Shown here one piece after another: positions 44,501-50,060 of a DNA stretch of 64,000 nt; the first letter of the stretch is position 1, and each line of letters opens with the position of its first letter. Made by a program: the position numbers and the translations under genes. The notes below the pieces were generated by a model that searched no databases, was not told the DNA's origin, and was given only the letters and a program-made list of their open reading frames with translations. Origin of the DNA: Pogona vitticeps (taxonomy: Eukaryota > Chordata > Lepidosauria > Squamata > Agamidae); the NCBI RefSeq assembly GCF_051106095.1, contig NC_135783.1, positions 204,768,472-204,832,471 of the forward strand, read 5' to 3'.

Positions 44501-44593
44501 TACATACCTCTGGTGAAGAACAGACAGAAGTTGCTTGCAGAAATCGTCTCCATTTTTGGAAAATCCTTTCAGATCCCGATATGCCCTGTCATA
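6475..44593 (-). CDS. NOSTRIN: NOSTRIN, nitric oxide synthase trafficking F-BAR/SH3 adaptor (15 coding exons)
   Basis: NOSTRIN binds endothelial NO synthase through its SH3 domain and moves it off the plasma membrane; its F-BAR domain binds and curves membranes. Exons in transcript order: 44508-44593, 35419-35502, 34117-34179, 33831-33912, 31399-31461, 30038-30136, 29209-29334, 19436-19534, 19221-19346, 11962-12070, 11052-11140, 9984-10109, 8654-8768, 7678-7803, 6475-6623. Together they give 1542 bases with phases that all agree, i.e. 513 residues and a stop. The human protein is 506 residues, nine of them upstream of the first exon found here. Order of domains: F-BAR, coiled coil, variable linker, SH3 at the C-terminus. 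The start-codon exon (human MRDPLTDCP) was not found. Introns after 31399 and after 29209 start with GC instead of GT. Confidence 0.95.
7144..7568. mobile_element. TA-flanked non-autonomous DNA transposon (MITE)
   Basis: The ends CAGTCATGCCCCGC and GCGAGGCACCACTG are inverted relative to each other, and TA flanks both (7142-7143, 7569-7570). Length and interior match the copy at 4005. It lies in the last NOSTRIN intron, about 110 bases from the penultimate coding exon. Confidence 0.85.
7678..7803 (-). CDS. NOSTRIN: NOSTRIN exon (linker and start of SH3)
   Basis: Acceptor TTTGACAG and donor GTAACA bracket the exon. The frame gives a serine-rich linker (APVSSSKAATSLHQEGDE) followed by CVALYDYSTSREDELCLHKG, the first SH3 strand with the conserved ALYDY motif and acidic RT loop. 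The human counterpart is CKALYSFQARQDDELNLEKG. Confidence 0.94.
8654..8768 (-). CDS. NOSTRIN: NOSTRIN exon (linker)
   Basis: Acceptor CCTATAG and donor GTAACA. The translation includes VHNSVVITRPVKMKHLKQN, which aligns with human THSYVKISRPFLMKRLENI, then a diverged serine/threonine-rich stretch. It enters in phase 0 and leaves one base, matching its neighbours. Confidence 0.9.
9984..10109 (-). CDS. NOSTRIN: NOSTRIN exon (C-terminal helical region)
   Basis: The 42-codon exon has acceptor CTCAAG and donor GTAAGA. It encodes LLQANHFKLASVLAGMEQKP then WNNCISKWKEK, against human LLEANSYKLSSMLAELEQRP and CSNSIFRWREK. The exon length equals that inferred for the mammalian protein segment. Confidence 0.95.
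11052..11140 (-). CDS. NOSTRIN: NOSTRIN exon
   Basis: The first two bases complete a glycine codon; the translation LERMLKAYTETPQFSDAKNQ continues to TTQLDE. The human segment is LEQMLKTYSSTSSFSDAKSQ. The donor is GTACAG. Confidence 0.94.
11962..12070 (-). CDS. NOSTRIN: NOSTRIN exon (after F-BAR)
   Basis: The translation begins EEDATSLIEKERRHASINAK and continues to LRLQKDLEKAVQDKT, against human EEDPNSAMDKERRKSLLKPK and LRLQRDIEKASKDKE. The donor GTTATC is a weak match to consensus, but the phase requires it. Confidence 0.92.
13676..14212 (+). repeat. 5' LTR
   Basis: Upstream member of the 537-bp direct-repeat pair. It contains a short TATA-like AT-rich stretch near 13697-13760 and the AATAAA signal near its 3' end. 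Confidence 0.8.
15626..16162 (+). repeat. 3' LTR
   Basis: Downstream member of the 537-bp pair, colinear with the first copy at a constant offset of 1950 bases. Confidence 0.8.
16264..16401. mobile_element. non-autonomous hAT element (CAGTGGTTCTCAA type)
   Basis: The ends CAGTGGTTCTCAAA and TTAAGAACCACTG are inverted, as in MER5/Charlie-like hAT elements. The core holds the very common ACTCCCAGAAGCC segment also present in the copy at 44049. I could not read a convincing target duplication. Confidence 0.65.
16413..16612. mobile_element. non-autonomous hAT element
   Basis: It begins CAGGGGTTTCCAAC and ends GGTTGGGGACCACTG. Flanks TTCTTAGA and TTCTAAGA match at 7 of 8 bases. It is related to the copy at 2110 and lies 11 bases from the hAT copy at 16264. 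Confidence 0.75.
16770..16850 (-). mobile_element. L2/CR1-type LINE 3' end with (ATTT)n
   Basis: ATTT repeats are followed by ATACCCCGCCTATCTGGTCA, the reverse complement of the usual L2/CR1 3' terminus. Only a fragment is present. Confidence 0.55.
18775..19144 (+). mobile_element. BovB/RTE LINE, 3' fragment
   Basis: The plus-strand sequence encodes fragments of the RTE reverse-transcriptase C-terminus: INPECSLEGQILKLRLQYFG, HLMRREDSLEKTLMLGK and, after a frame change, TRWLDSVIEATN. It ends GACACGACTAAACGACTAAA followed by CAA repeats, the standard BovB 3' end. It is heavily 5'-truncated and stops 77 bases before a NOSTRIN exon. Confidence 0.85.
19221..19346 (-). CDS. NOSTRIN: NOSTRIN exon (end of F-BAR)
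   Basis: This 42-codon exon encodes CHTKICSAVHEVDADKDTQM and ends in LEFLLTDYY; the human equivalent is CHTQIHCAISKIDIEKDIQA and SEFLLTDYF. Acceptor TTCCAG, donor GTAAGT. Confidence 0.96.
19436..19534 (-). CDS. NOSTRIN: NOSTRIN exon (F-BAR)
   Basis: The 33 codons read SVLDLEKERLNLLCSMLNCY then SLHLSRFGENLMA, against human SILELEKERIQLLCNNLNQY and SQHISLFGQTLTT with no gap. Acceptor TAACAG, donor GTACGT. Confidence 0.96.
20308..20500. repeat. DIRS left inverted terminal repeat
   Basis: Inverted copy of 26215-26378 over most of its length. Its outer ~60 bases are also inverted relative to 20562-20622. The minus strand carries the string TTACAGGTAAGTAACC, a perfect splice-donor consensus. Confidence 0.85.
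20562..20660. repeat. DIRS internal complementary region
   Basis: The first ~60 bases are inverted relative to the outermost left terminal repeat. The next ~38 bases are inverted relative to the extreme right end (26341-26378). Joining both terminal sequences in one internal block is the DIRS hallmark thought to template circle closure. Confidence 0.8.
20692..21730 (-). CDS. DIRS tyrosine recombinase (YR)
   Basis: The open frame runs upstream to 23496, but only its last ~345 residues look real; the earlier part overlaps RT in another frame. Recombinase landmarks: an N-terminal SAM-like segment (KPSTSRLYAYKWNSFLKF), the first catalytic arginine in ITSARRASELAAL, the HxxR box in KAHSTRAVASS, and the nucleophile region TFITHYRLDV. 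It would join a circular cDNA to the target. The exact start cannot be chosen from sequence. Confidence 0.88.
21681..23900 (-). CDS. DIRS reverse transcriptase / RNase H
   Basis: The 739-residue frame carries RT blocks GGIRPILDLRLLN, LIDLKDAYFHV, ALPFGLSTAPRTF and the catalytic YLDD near residue 315. RNase H follows, with TTDASPSGWGAH, YLELLAVIKAF and LVTDNTTTMHYVNKQGG supplying the acidic residues. It overlaps the Gag-like frame upstream and the recombinase frame downstream, as is usual in DIRS elements. Its true start may lie within the open frame. Confidence 0.92.
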   Translation of the reverse strand: MKASPSTLPGCSTKRPTPIWRTFTRLRELLSPILFRLNLDSDALNGVNLMDSINLPNNTVLTNTFLSSALASPLLLSRAIRDTALVRPIAANLLSHLAENKNSIFDFRPPVFTHSPPTTRLQPFLHNWSVITNDTWALKIIQHGYQLEFIRSPPLGFITHSPFDSSLEEEISSLLEKEAISTVPPHDVQCGFYSRYFAVSKSGGGIRPILDLRLLNTYLRPRRFRMLTLESIMHLLEKSNWFVLIDLKDAYFHVTIHPDHRRFLRFIFQDTVYEFQALPFGLSTAPRTFTKVMAPVAAYLRLRGFHVYPYLDDWLVVSTSRRQSLKDTRFILYLLSNLGLTVNKQKSRLIPSKTVQYIGVCLDAVKGRVFLPPERIHKIRRAIGKFLPGARVTAHHAQHLLGLMSSTTPALAHARLKLRSLQSWFLTLFDPMIDSQRKRLRVTPELTRQLQWWMYTPHLTIGRPFRPLRLTVQVTTDASPSGWGAHCGRRTIHALWTPQEAMFHINYLELLAVIKAFKSFLPLLRGRGVQLVTDNTTTMHYVNKQGGTRSHSLLYLSILLWEWCYRHHIYPVAIHVATEDNTLADTLSRLHYQTHEWELNPLVFQDLCNQWGTPVLDVFASPHNAKCSRYASRAGLGHHSLGDAFMIPWNQGLLYIFPPIPLIQRSLIKLRRSMTPAIFIAPFWPRQVWFPTLVSMAVDSVTLPMWPDLLTQEAGEVLHPDLDTLHLTAWRIVQKFRRS
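23584..26055 (-). CDS. DIRS Gag-like protein
   Basis: An 823-residue frame with another possible start at MSPSGPF, 18 codons in. Near the N-terminus is a cysteine/histidine cluster (CVVCDRKIP, CLYCLGES, ACPHCKAF) resembling paired zinc knuckles. A long arginine/serine-rich region follows, then a globular C-terminal part (LLLRVINYQTVLGAYHKQLW). Its place upstream of RT and its basic, low-complexity centre fit DIRS ORF1. The function is inferred from position. Confidence 0.8.
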   Translation of the reverse strand: MDCSALSLDLSFRFPYYPMSPSGPFSRCVVCDRKIPHQDGHDTCLYCLGESHNPKACPHCKAFTKAALKARQQRLKLHLWESTLSSTAPSEGEMASTSRAAPVHSVVSKVSKMSKKSASSKSAAPASPEPPAPKAKPSKSSKAKAAAQLKMTSIPLSPSSGSIPSPILEELSRRFGASAEAPAPPPARRTEVIPPSGRSSPTPSQLVAVTTGLASAPHSPFPAGQGSPPVSISSVHSDSRSPREKIPRSPVRSRSKSPRGKRSRTEKHGSPSRSPSSGRSRSKSPRRKRSKKRHRASTQSDSSDRSDSKSSKRKRSKKKHHSHRRRSKHRRRSSSSRSADSDRPKRRKHHRRRRGRSRSPPSSSTSASRDRYRKKIRYIYVSSSSESTRPRRRRRAIRAKDHPLPVPVAPPPQPAPPTSAPTVVPVRPPTTQVDVEKPPPKKKRDVFSSDPDEVSTERSSDSDQEQPPPLPPHDLPPGDLVLSDTGDTHAPSPSEDFSSYSQMMSRLAKTLKLDLNLPSPPGEDLFFGDIKRDSTAPPSIAFVPVVMEAIKEFWAQPATTPNVPRRTEHFYKIHGADTHFLLKHPIPNSLIVETSCSRPSAKAHVTPVDKEGKKLELIGRKIYSLVTLLLRVINYQTVLGAYHKQLWLKLLPGLKMIPEDTRQAFLNSYEEAQTVSKYERLSIRHAAEISARVLMSAISIRRHAWLRSADIMEDVKSKVESLAFDATGLFNEKTDSHLEDLHKAKRTAKSYSVQTQSRQRRPQWRKSYGQYQSSQQYRPYKHLPQQRSGQSSSSVQGYQGYRPRPPHRRQPFKPPGRKQKQYL
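26215..26378. repeat. DIRS right inverted terminal repeat
   Basis: Inverted relative to the left terminal repeat from the GGCGGA at 26215 outward, including the shared block CTGGCGCTGGTATTAACCC. Confidence 0.85.
26461..26536. repeat. (TAC)n microsatellite
   Basis: About 25 uninterrupted TAC units, 80 bases from the DIRS right end. It produces polythreonine and polyvaline frames with no biological meaning. Confidence 0.97.
29209..29334 (-). CDS. NOSTRIN: NOSTRIN exon (F-BAR), GC donor
   Basis: The 42 codons include LLRNLEKSATKLAKDDEEYY and CETRLKWEATLENCHQ, against human LLNKLTKSTEKLEKEDENYY and YSTRLKWENTLENCYQ. The exon ends CACCAG and the intron starts GCAAGT, a GC donor in otherwise perfect consensus. 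The acceptor is TTTTAG. Confidence 0.95.
30038..30136 (-). CDS. NOSTRIN: NOSTRIN exon (F-BAR)
   Basis: The 33 codons start AKKKLKEFTKEHEALFRETE and end KTKRK; human AKKKLMVSTKKHEALFQLVE and EKRK. Acceptor GTGGTAG, donor GTAAAT. Phase 0 at both ends. Confidence 0.95.
30870..31200 (+). mobile_element. L2/CR1-type LINE 3' end
   Basis: The plus strand encodes a degraded LINE C-terminal tail (NKDLSLFRQAVPEWGF, compare the usual KTFLFRQAF). It ends GAGAAAGGCGGGGTAAAAAT with a short ATCA repeat tail. It lies between two NOSTRIN exons, antisense to the gene. Confidence 0.65.
31399..31461 (-). CDS. NOSTRIN: NOSTRIN exon (F-BAR), GC donor
   Basis: Twenty-one codons, LDNTVEKAAEAVLSNWRQQI then K, against human LDNEVEKTANLVISNWNQQI then K. 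The exon ends ATAAAG and is followed by GCAAGT, so the intron has a GC donor. The acceptor is CCATAAG. Confidence 0.94.
33080..33228. mobile_element. short hAT-type remnant
   Basis: The segment begins CAGGGGTCGTGG and is flanked by perfect 8-bp repeats GTCTACAG (33072-33079 and 33229-33236). The interior is GC-rich with CACA and GGGGG runs. The right terminal repeat is not well preserved. Confidence 0.65.
33831..33912 (-). CDS. NOSTRIN: NOSTRIN exon (F-BAR)
   Basis: The exon reads KLGKDLQTEAINPTNHILVE then HEKRKKT; human KLGKAIELEAIKPTYQVLNV then QEKKRKS. Acceptor CACCCAG, donor GTGAGT. It bridges neighbouring exons with correct phase. Confidence 0.94.
34117..34179 (-). CDS. NOSTRIN: NOSTRIN exon (F-BAR)
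   Basis: The translation ICSAWICVSDEMKAASDLH aligns with human CVSSAWAWASEGMKSTADLH. Two acceptors are possible; CTCTTTAG (used here) restores the exact human spacing, while the inner TTTGCAG would drop four residues. The donor is GTAAGG. Confidence 0.92.
35419..35502 (-). CDS. NOSTRIN: NOSTRIN exon (F-BAR)
   Basis: The translation RANLEITYGKGLEKLANKLA then KVLNKSKV matches human RANLEISYAKGLQKLASKLS and KALQNTRK. Acceptor TTGACAG, donor GTAAGT. Confidence 0.95.
35878..36179. mobile_element. non-autonomous hAT element
   Basis: Ends TCAGGGTGGGCAA and TTCGCCCAGGTCT are inverted. The flanking 8-mer GGATTACA is identical on both sides (35870-35877 and 36180-36187). Subterminal GGGGGGCCACAT and TGTGGCCCTTGGGCCAC motifs are typical of this family. 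Confidence 0.82.
36321..38400. other. NOSTRIN intron, no gene seen
   Basis: This AT-rich intronic stretch has no exon or credible frame. Sequence at about 36740-37260 looks like an old LINE in reverse orientation (AT-rich start), and 38041-38110 resembles an L2/CR1 3' end. Neither could be classified firmly. Confidence 0.5.
38406..38690. mobile_element. TA-flanked inverted-repeat element
   Basis: The left end CCATATTTTTCTGTGTATAAG and right end TTATACACGGAAAATTATGG are inverted, with TA immediately outside both (38404-38405, 38691-38692). Internal GTATAAGACG motifs recur on both strands. It has no transposase and is a family distinct from the GGTGCC-ended MITEs. Confidence 0.78.
39310..39548. 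mobile_element. inverted pair of repeat 3' ends (Penelope-like)
   Basis: Two oppositely oriented copies of one sequence meet near 39420. The plus-strand half encodes EDAGHRDWQNVRKNNLQNTA in one frame and ends GTGAAAGCCTTCGAGAATA. I recall this as the 3' end of a Penelope-like element common in squamates, a group often found as inverted partial copies. The family name is from memory and uncertain. Confidence 0.5.
39853..40962. mobile_element. 1.1-kb non-autonomous hAT element
   Basis: Ends CAGGGGTCTCAAACTCAATT and GTTTGAGACCCCTG are inverted and flanked by perfect 8-bp repeats GTCTAAAT (39845-39852 and 40963-40970). The interior is GC- and CpG-rich, has an AGG/GAG run (about 40430-40462) and a long internal palindrome (about 40675-40834). 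Reading frames of 122 to 219 codons occur on both strands, but they are compositional and show no hAT transposase motif. Confidence 0.88.
41238..42097. mobile_element. 860-bp non-autonomous hAT element
   Basis: Ends TAGGGTTGCCAGATGTC and TATCTGGCAACCCTA are inverted. Flanks GTTATTCG (41230-41237) and GTTATTCA (42098-42105) match at 7 of 8 bases. The interior is GC-rich and has reading frames on both strands without a recognised domain. It splits the L2-type LINE tail. Confidence 0.82.
42141..42983. mobile_element. solo-LTR-like element (LTR kin)
   Basis: An 843-bp segment begins TGTAAGACC and ends CTCACA (TG...CA), with an identical 5-bp repeat GCCTG on each side (42136-42140, 42984-42988). 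Those features fit a solo LTR. Its ends interrupt the L2-type LINE exactly. The plus strand has an AT-rich TATATAA near 42897. An open frame of 161 codons (42180-42665) has a proline-rich start and a charged, coiled-coil-like end; I do not recognise it. The family and orientation are undetermined. Confidence 0.65.
43077..43424 (-). mobile_element. Sauria-type SINE (tRNA-derived, BovB-like tail)
   Basis: On the minus strand the element starts with a tRNA-like region (TGGCGCTGTGGGATAAACCG as A box, AAGATCGAATCCACGCG as B box). It runs through a conserved body and ends in a BovB-like tail followed by GGTAAAGG-type repeats (read on the plus strand). A 15-bp direct repeat, AGGCCCCGTCTTGTA, flanks it at 43062-43076 and 43425-43439, showing target-primed insertion into the LINE. 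It looks full-length at about 348 bp. Confidence 0.9.
44049..44189. mobile_element. non-autonomous hAT element
   Basis: Ends CAGTGCTTCTCATCC and GGTTGGGAACCGCTG are inverted, and flanks CTCTAGAT and CTCTAAAT match at 7 of 8 bases. The core ACTCCCAGAAGCCTTC is shared with the copy at 16264. Confidence 0.75.
44508..44593 (-). CDS. NOSTRIN: NOSTRIN exon (start of F-BAR)
   Basis: The translation YDRAYRDLKGFSKNGDDFCK then QLLSVLHQR aligns with human YNKVYKNLKEFSQNGENFCK then QVTSVLQQR, starting at human residue 10. Acceptor TTTCAG, donor GTATGT. It enters in phase 0, so the missing upstream exon must end at a codon boundary. Confidence 0.95.
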
Positions 44594-46223
44594 CTGAAAC
44601 ACAACATACAGATGGAGACATGTTTCCAGCTTTTTAATATTTGGCAGTACTTCAAGAATGCACTAATTCTGCCTGCTATACAGTTCTGGGAAAAAACATC
44701 CTGGAACAGGAAGAGAGGGTGAGCACAGAGGGTGAGCGGCTGGAGAACGATTCTTCACAACAAGAGATGAGCACACTTTCGGCACAGAGATCCAGTCTTA
44801 CTAAATGAAACTTGCAAAAGGGTGGTACACTTTTTAACAGACCAAGTGGTGAGACTGTGCTATATTTCTAAATATCTGTTTTTTTAAAAGGAAAAGAAAG
44901 ACAGGGATTGATAGATGAGTGAATTATAATTTTTCCCTGGAATGAGACCAGAATCTCCACCCAAAGGAAACGATACCAGGGAGGCATTTACAAAATCAAC
45001 GCTCCTTCTGCAGCACCCACACGGACACCCACACCCTTCTCTTTCATCAGTCCATGGGATTATGTTTGGAATCTAAACTTCAGATGATACAGCCCAGTGT
45101 TCCTTATTTCAGGATCCGTGGCGGTCTATCACCTTGGGAGACTGTGGAGCAAAACTACTTGTCAAACCTACCCGAAAGTATTTCCCGAGCATGCATGCAT
45201 GCACAGACACACGTGCATGCACACTAAGCATACATGTGGGGCTAGGAAGGGGCTGGGAAGGTCTGAGGGAAATGATGTAGATTGTTGGCTGCTTGCCTCT
45301 TTTCAAACTAAAGGTTCTTTTCCTGCCCATCTTGTATGCTAGATTTATCTGCAATAAGAAGCCGTAAGACAGGAGGTGGAGTGGGAGGCAAACAAGAATA
45401 GTGTATTGAAGATGGAATATACATCAGTCCCTCCCCACAGTGGGGGTACACCGCAGGACGTTTGCCTCTGCCCACTCACAAGAGTCATTCCCAGGATGGC
45501 TGACTTGAACATCCAGATTTTCAGGAAGAGTGACATTCTAACACACAAGCAGACAACGCAACATGTTAAAGGAGTCTGTTCACAGCATGTTTCTGTGATC
45601 TCCTGACAACCCAGAGAGAAGAAGGATCATGTTTTGAATACTATTATGAATGGGTTCCTTTGTCACAGCAGCCAAAAAAAGAAGGCCATGATGATCTACC
45701 ATATAGGAGGATCGGCCTAGCTCCACTCCTACTGTCTCTACTGCGTGTGTTTTGCAAAAGGGGTGAGGAACTGGCAACAAAAGGATTTTGTTTTCCAGTC
45801 TGTCCAGGGGAGGGGAGATCATGTTCTCTGAAGGGAAAAAGTCTTATGCATCTCTTCAGCGTAGCTTTTGGCTGAAAAAAAAAACCAAAGGTGGTGACCA
45901 TTCAGCCCATTATTTTTATTTATTTTTAGTTATTTTTGCTTATACCTGTATACTGTACCGTCCCATTAATGAACAGGACTATTCTGGGTGGTTTACATAA
46001 AACACTGATGCTAAAACCACAGCCACCATCACCATGACTATTTGCAGGCTGGATTTTTGAAAATTATTATGTAGCTTTAAAAAAGCTACCTACCCTTCAT
46101 AACTATTTTCATCCCACCTTTCCATGAAAACTAATTCAGGTGGCTAACTGCAAATATTAAACAACAACCATAATAGCAGCAGAAATAATACAATACAACC
46201 ATCCATCGCTACATTGCTAACTA

Positions 46224-46482
46224 CAGTGGTGCCTCGCAAGACGATTGCCTCGCGGGACGATTAATCCAGAAGACAATTACCGGTAGTTTTGGGATCGCTG
46301 TTGCGCTTTGCAAGACAATGGTTTCCTATGGACAATTTTCGCAAGACGACGATTTTCCCCATTGGAACGCATTAAATAGATTTCAATGCATTCCAATGGG
46401 GAACCGCGTTTCGCAAGATGATGTTTTCGCAAGACAGCGATTTTCACAGAACAAATTAACATCGTCTTGTGAGGCACCACTG
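46224..46482. mobile_element. TA-flanked non-autonomous DNA transposon (MITE), short copy
   Basis: Ends CAGTGGTGCCTCGCAAGACG and CGTCTTGTGAGGCACCACTG are inverted. TA flanks both (46222-46223 and 46483-46484). At 259 bp it is the shortest of four copies in the window and has the best-preserved termini. Confidence 0.88.
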
Positions 46483-46734
46483 TAGAGGTTAAGGTACAGT
46501 ATAGCAGATTACTGGACAGGGTGTGAAAATTGCTCTTTTTTCAGAAAATATGGCATCAAACTGAAAGAAGCAAACTTTGGTTTGCTATCATTTCTTCCCA
46601 ATTCGCTGGTGTGTGTCAAGAAAGTGTGAAATCTTCTTTTGCTAAAAACAACCCACTATATTAATACTTCATGATGGATGTTCAGATTCATGAGAGATTC
46701 CTCATATTGACAAAGCTCAACAGTACAGAAGGGC

Positions 46735-48440
46735 AGGTTGTTGATCTGTAACTAGTTCTTTGAGCTGTCATCAGTGAATTCGCACATACAGGCTCCTTTC
46801 ACGCCTGTGCAAATGTCCCCAGAACTTTCTAGAGCCTCAGGAAAGTGTCAGGATATGCCCTCTCCACCTCTACATGCTCCCCAGCTTGAATCTAGCCCTC
46901 AGTCCCCCAAGCCTACTGCTGATTAAAAACAAACAAACCAGGAGTTACATGGGAGACTGAAGGAAGGATGGGTGGGTTGTGTGAATCTACCGATGACCAC
47001 TCAAACAACCACAGTTACAGGTAAGCAACCTTCCCAATTTCTTCGCCGTCTCTGTGAATTTCACATACGGGTGACCAGCAAACTCACTTACTGGCTGGTG
47101 GGATGTCATGCCAAAACATAGGGGAGATCATGGGTGTGCTGAATGCAGCCTCCATCTTAGCCCTGATGTCCAGTGACCAAGTTGCTGCCTTGCATATGTA
47201 TCCCATTTAAACTCCTCTGAGAAGCACGGTAGAGGCAGTGACTGCTCTGGTAAAACGGCTAGTAAAGTGGCAGAAAAGGCTAATCCAGACCAGGGAAAGT
47301 GTGGTATCTTGTTTCCTCCATTGGCTGTTGATGATGCTCACCATCTTTCTTTACCTCCGGTGGACCCTTTCTCCTTAAGGCTTGAGCCTAAGTCAAAGGA
47401 AAATGTGCAAGATCACTCGTGACAAAGTAGTGACTCTTCTATTTTGCACCTCTTGGACTGTGGTGACAAGTTGCCCGGTTTGCTGGGCAAAGTGTTTCAA
47501 TTCAGGGGAACAGCCTGATCCTGGGACATCTCTCCTTCTGATGTGCCAAGCCCAGGCAAAGAAGATCACTGTGCTTCCTTGTCCTGCTAGTTTAGGGCCT
47601 TGGTCTGAAGCGAATGATGGTGAGGTGACAATGGAAATGCCAAGAGTTTGGGTGCAGGTGTTTTACTCTTTGGTTTCTCAGTCTTTACATTTTGAGTCTC
47701 GGAGTGAGAATCAGGCCTTTCCCCCCCCCTTCCTTTTCTGCATCCAAGGTGGTAGTTTCAACGACTTTGAAGTTGAGGGCCTATCCTCAGTATCAAGGGC
47801 TGGATTTTGTTGGCTAGGGGTGCTTTGAGTAGCTGAGTCCTTGATGGTTTTAGTGGAAGTTGTGTCAGTCTGGAGAGCCTCTATGAGAACTTTTCTTGAT
47901 GGTGTTTTACAGATAAGAGGTGGCAGGAACTGAGGCCTCCTTGGCAATGGTGTCGACAGCCTGTAGAGACTATTCCCAAAGACAGAACATCAAAAGAGAT
48001 AGGTGGTTCGTGGTTGCTACCATTGCGAATTTATGACAGAACTAACAATCTTGTGTCTGGTTGTGTCTATTGCCCTCACCAAAGCAATAGAGGTGCTTTC
48101 AGGGTCTGTCAATGGGGATGGTGGTATTGTTGCAGCTGACACCCCTTTTAAGAGGCCTGATGGGTCATAAAAAGGCAGTTATGGCCATTTATCAACAGAC
48201 AATGATGAACGAACAACGGATAACTAACAATATAGATAAGGGATAACAATATACAGACTGCACTGTATATTATCAAAGGCTCTGAGATGTTCCTGATACA
48301 TTCTCTCAGAGTGGGGAACATGCATGGCAGGGAGGGTGTGTCCTAACATCTTCCTTAGGCTCTAGAAGATTTCAAGGACATTTGTACAGGGGCAAAAGAA
48401 CCTGCATCTGTGTGATTCACAGAGAACAAGAAAAAGGACA
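46735..48440 (-). mobile_element. degraded DIRS-type relative
   Basis: The left end (about 46750-46900) and right end (about 48290-48440) are inverted relative to each other, sharing blocks such as TTTCTAGAGCCT against AGGCTCTAGAAGATT. An internal block at about 46970-47100 repeats the terminal sequence in the order seen in the whole DIRS element, and includes TTACAGGTAAGCAACC. The interior is much shorter than a complete element and broken. It is older than the copy at 20308 and lies in the same orientation. Confidence 0.65.
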
Positions 48441-49499
48441 ACAGTTCTCAATGCGATTTGCTCTTGCAATATACTGTATAACGGATGCCAAGGAAAGAGG
48501 AAAGGTCAACTCTGGCAAAGAACACAAGCAGTCAAAACTCTTTCTCTTGAATTCTTCCACAGATACTTCAGATGGCACTTTCTAGGCACCTCCAAACTAC
48601 ATATAGGGCTCAGCTATGTGGACGTTTCCCCCAAGGTGGTTTGTATCCATGTTCTTGTTCTTTCTCAGAGTGGTTCTAGAAAAGGAAACTGGAGTGTGAA
48701 CCTTGAGGAAATGAGAAGACCGCACTTTCCCTTCAGGCTGCCTTTCTTATCAAAACCATCCTTTTTGAGTGGGTCAGATTACACCTAAAGGTCTATATGT
48801 ATTTCCTGGTTTTACAGTATGATACCTCTAGAATGCAAATATTTCAAGGTGATGGTGCCTCAAACAAGAGACATGCAAACTAAGGCTTGTTCTCTCCCAG
48901 TTGGCCAATTATGAAACAAAGCAAGCTGATTTGCCAGATGCTGATTGAGGCAAATTCACATTAAAATAAGGCAGCAAAATCAGTGTCTCACCCATTGAGG
49001 CCTTGAGCTGTTTTCCCCTCCCCAATCACAATCCTTTGCATGTTTACTAAATAAATCCCATTGTGTTCAGTGGGACACAGTCCCAAGAAGGTTGGTTTAG
49101 AGATGGAAGCAGTGTGCCACAAGTCAAGATATGAAGCCCAAAATGCAGACATTTGAAAGTTGTCAGAGCACTATATAGTCCATAGCATTCTTTGGTAGTT
49201 TTAGATTATCTCCAGGAGTTACATTTACATGCCACATCTAAAATATGTTGGATGGGTGATTTTTGTGGGATTTGGACCTTGTTGGGGCAATTTTTTAGCT
49301 TTTAAAAAGGATGAGGGGGGTTGTCTGTGAAAAAAGCAAGCAAGCAGGCAAAAAGCGACAAAGTTTTAAAGGTAAGAGGTAACAGTAGATCAATATTTTA
49401 AAAAAGATAATGTTTGCAACTTTTCTTAGGATTGTGGCCTTTGTCCTATTGATATGCATGTTATCCATGTGCCTGTAGCTCCCTTACAAGGCAAAAAGC

Positions 49500-50060
49500 A
49501 GGGGATTATTTTTAAAATTTATTTATTTAACTCCATGTTTCATAAAACTAATTCTCAAGGTATAATGAAATAATTTAAATGGCTTTTTAAAAAAAGTAAT
49601 AGAGATAATACCTCATCCATAGCTGAAACAAACCACCAAACTACCAGCTGAACCCTATCCTTGGGAGGAAATAAATAAATCTAAAAAGACTTAACGTGTT
49701 TTTAACCTATAAGCAAATAAAGATGTCTAGCAGAAGGACAAAAGCTTCCTTAAGTCTCAAAGCCAAAGGGATCAGCACTAAAAAACCCTCTCCCACACAG
49801 CCATTTTCCACAACTTGGATTGAGAGGGCACTTAAACAACCTTAGGGCACAAGGAGGTACATAAGGGAAGACATAAGGGAAGAGGTAGTCCATCAGAAAT
49901 GGAGATCCTCAGCCATATAGACCTTTACAGGTCAAAACCGACATTTTCAGTTAGGTCCCTGCACAACCTGGAAGCCACTGAAGGTGAGAAGGGCCTACAA
50001 CTCCCATCCTCCCCAGCCAACCTGGAATTCATCTGGAGAGCACTGGGGTGTGAACATCTG
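49500..50060. mobile_element. probable old L2/CR1-type LINE fragment
   Basis: The AT-rich start resembles a LINE tail in reverse. Downstream phrases (CCTTTACAGGTCAAAACCG, CAACCTGGAAGCCACTGAAG) resemble widespread squamate LINE-derived repeats. Assignment is from pattern memory only. Confidence 0.4.

Noticed and set aside
47382-47828. 148-codon plus-strand frame
   Set aside because: It lies antisense to the degraded DIRS relative and has no domain.
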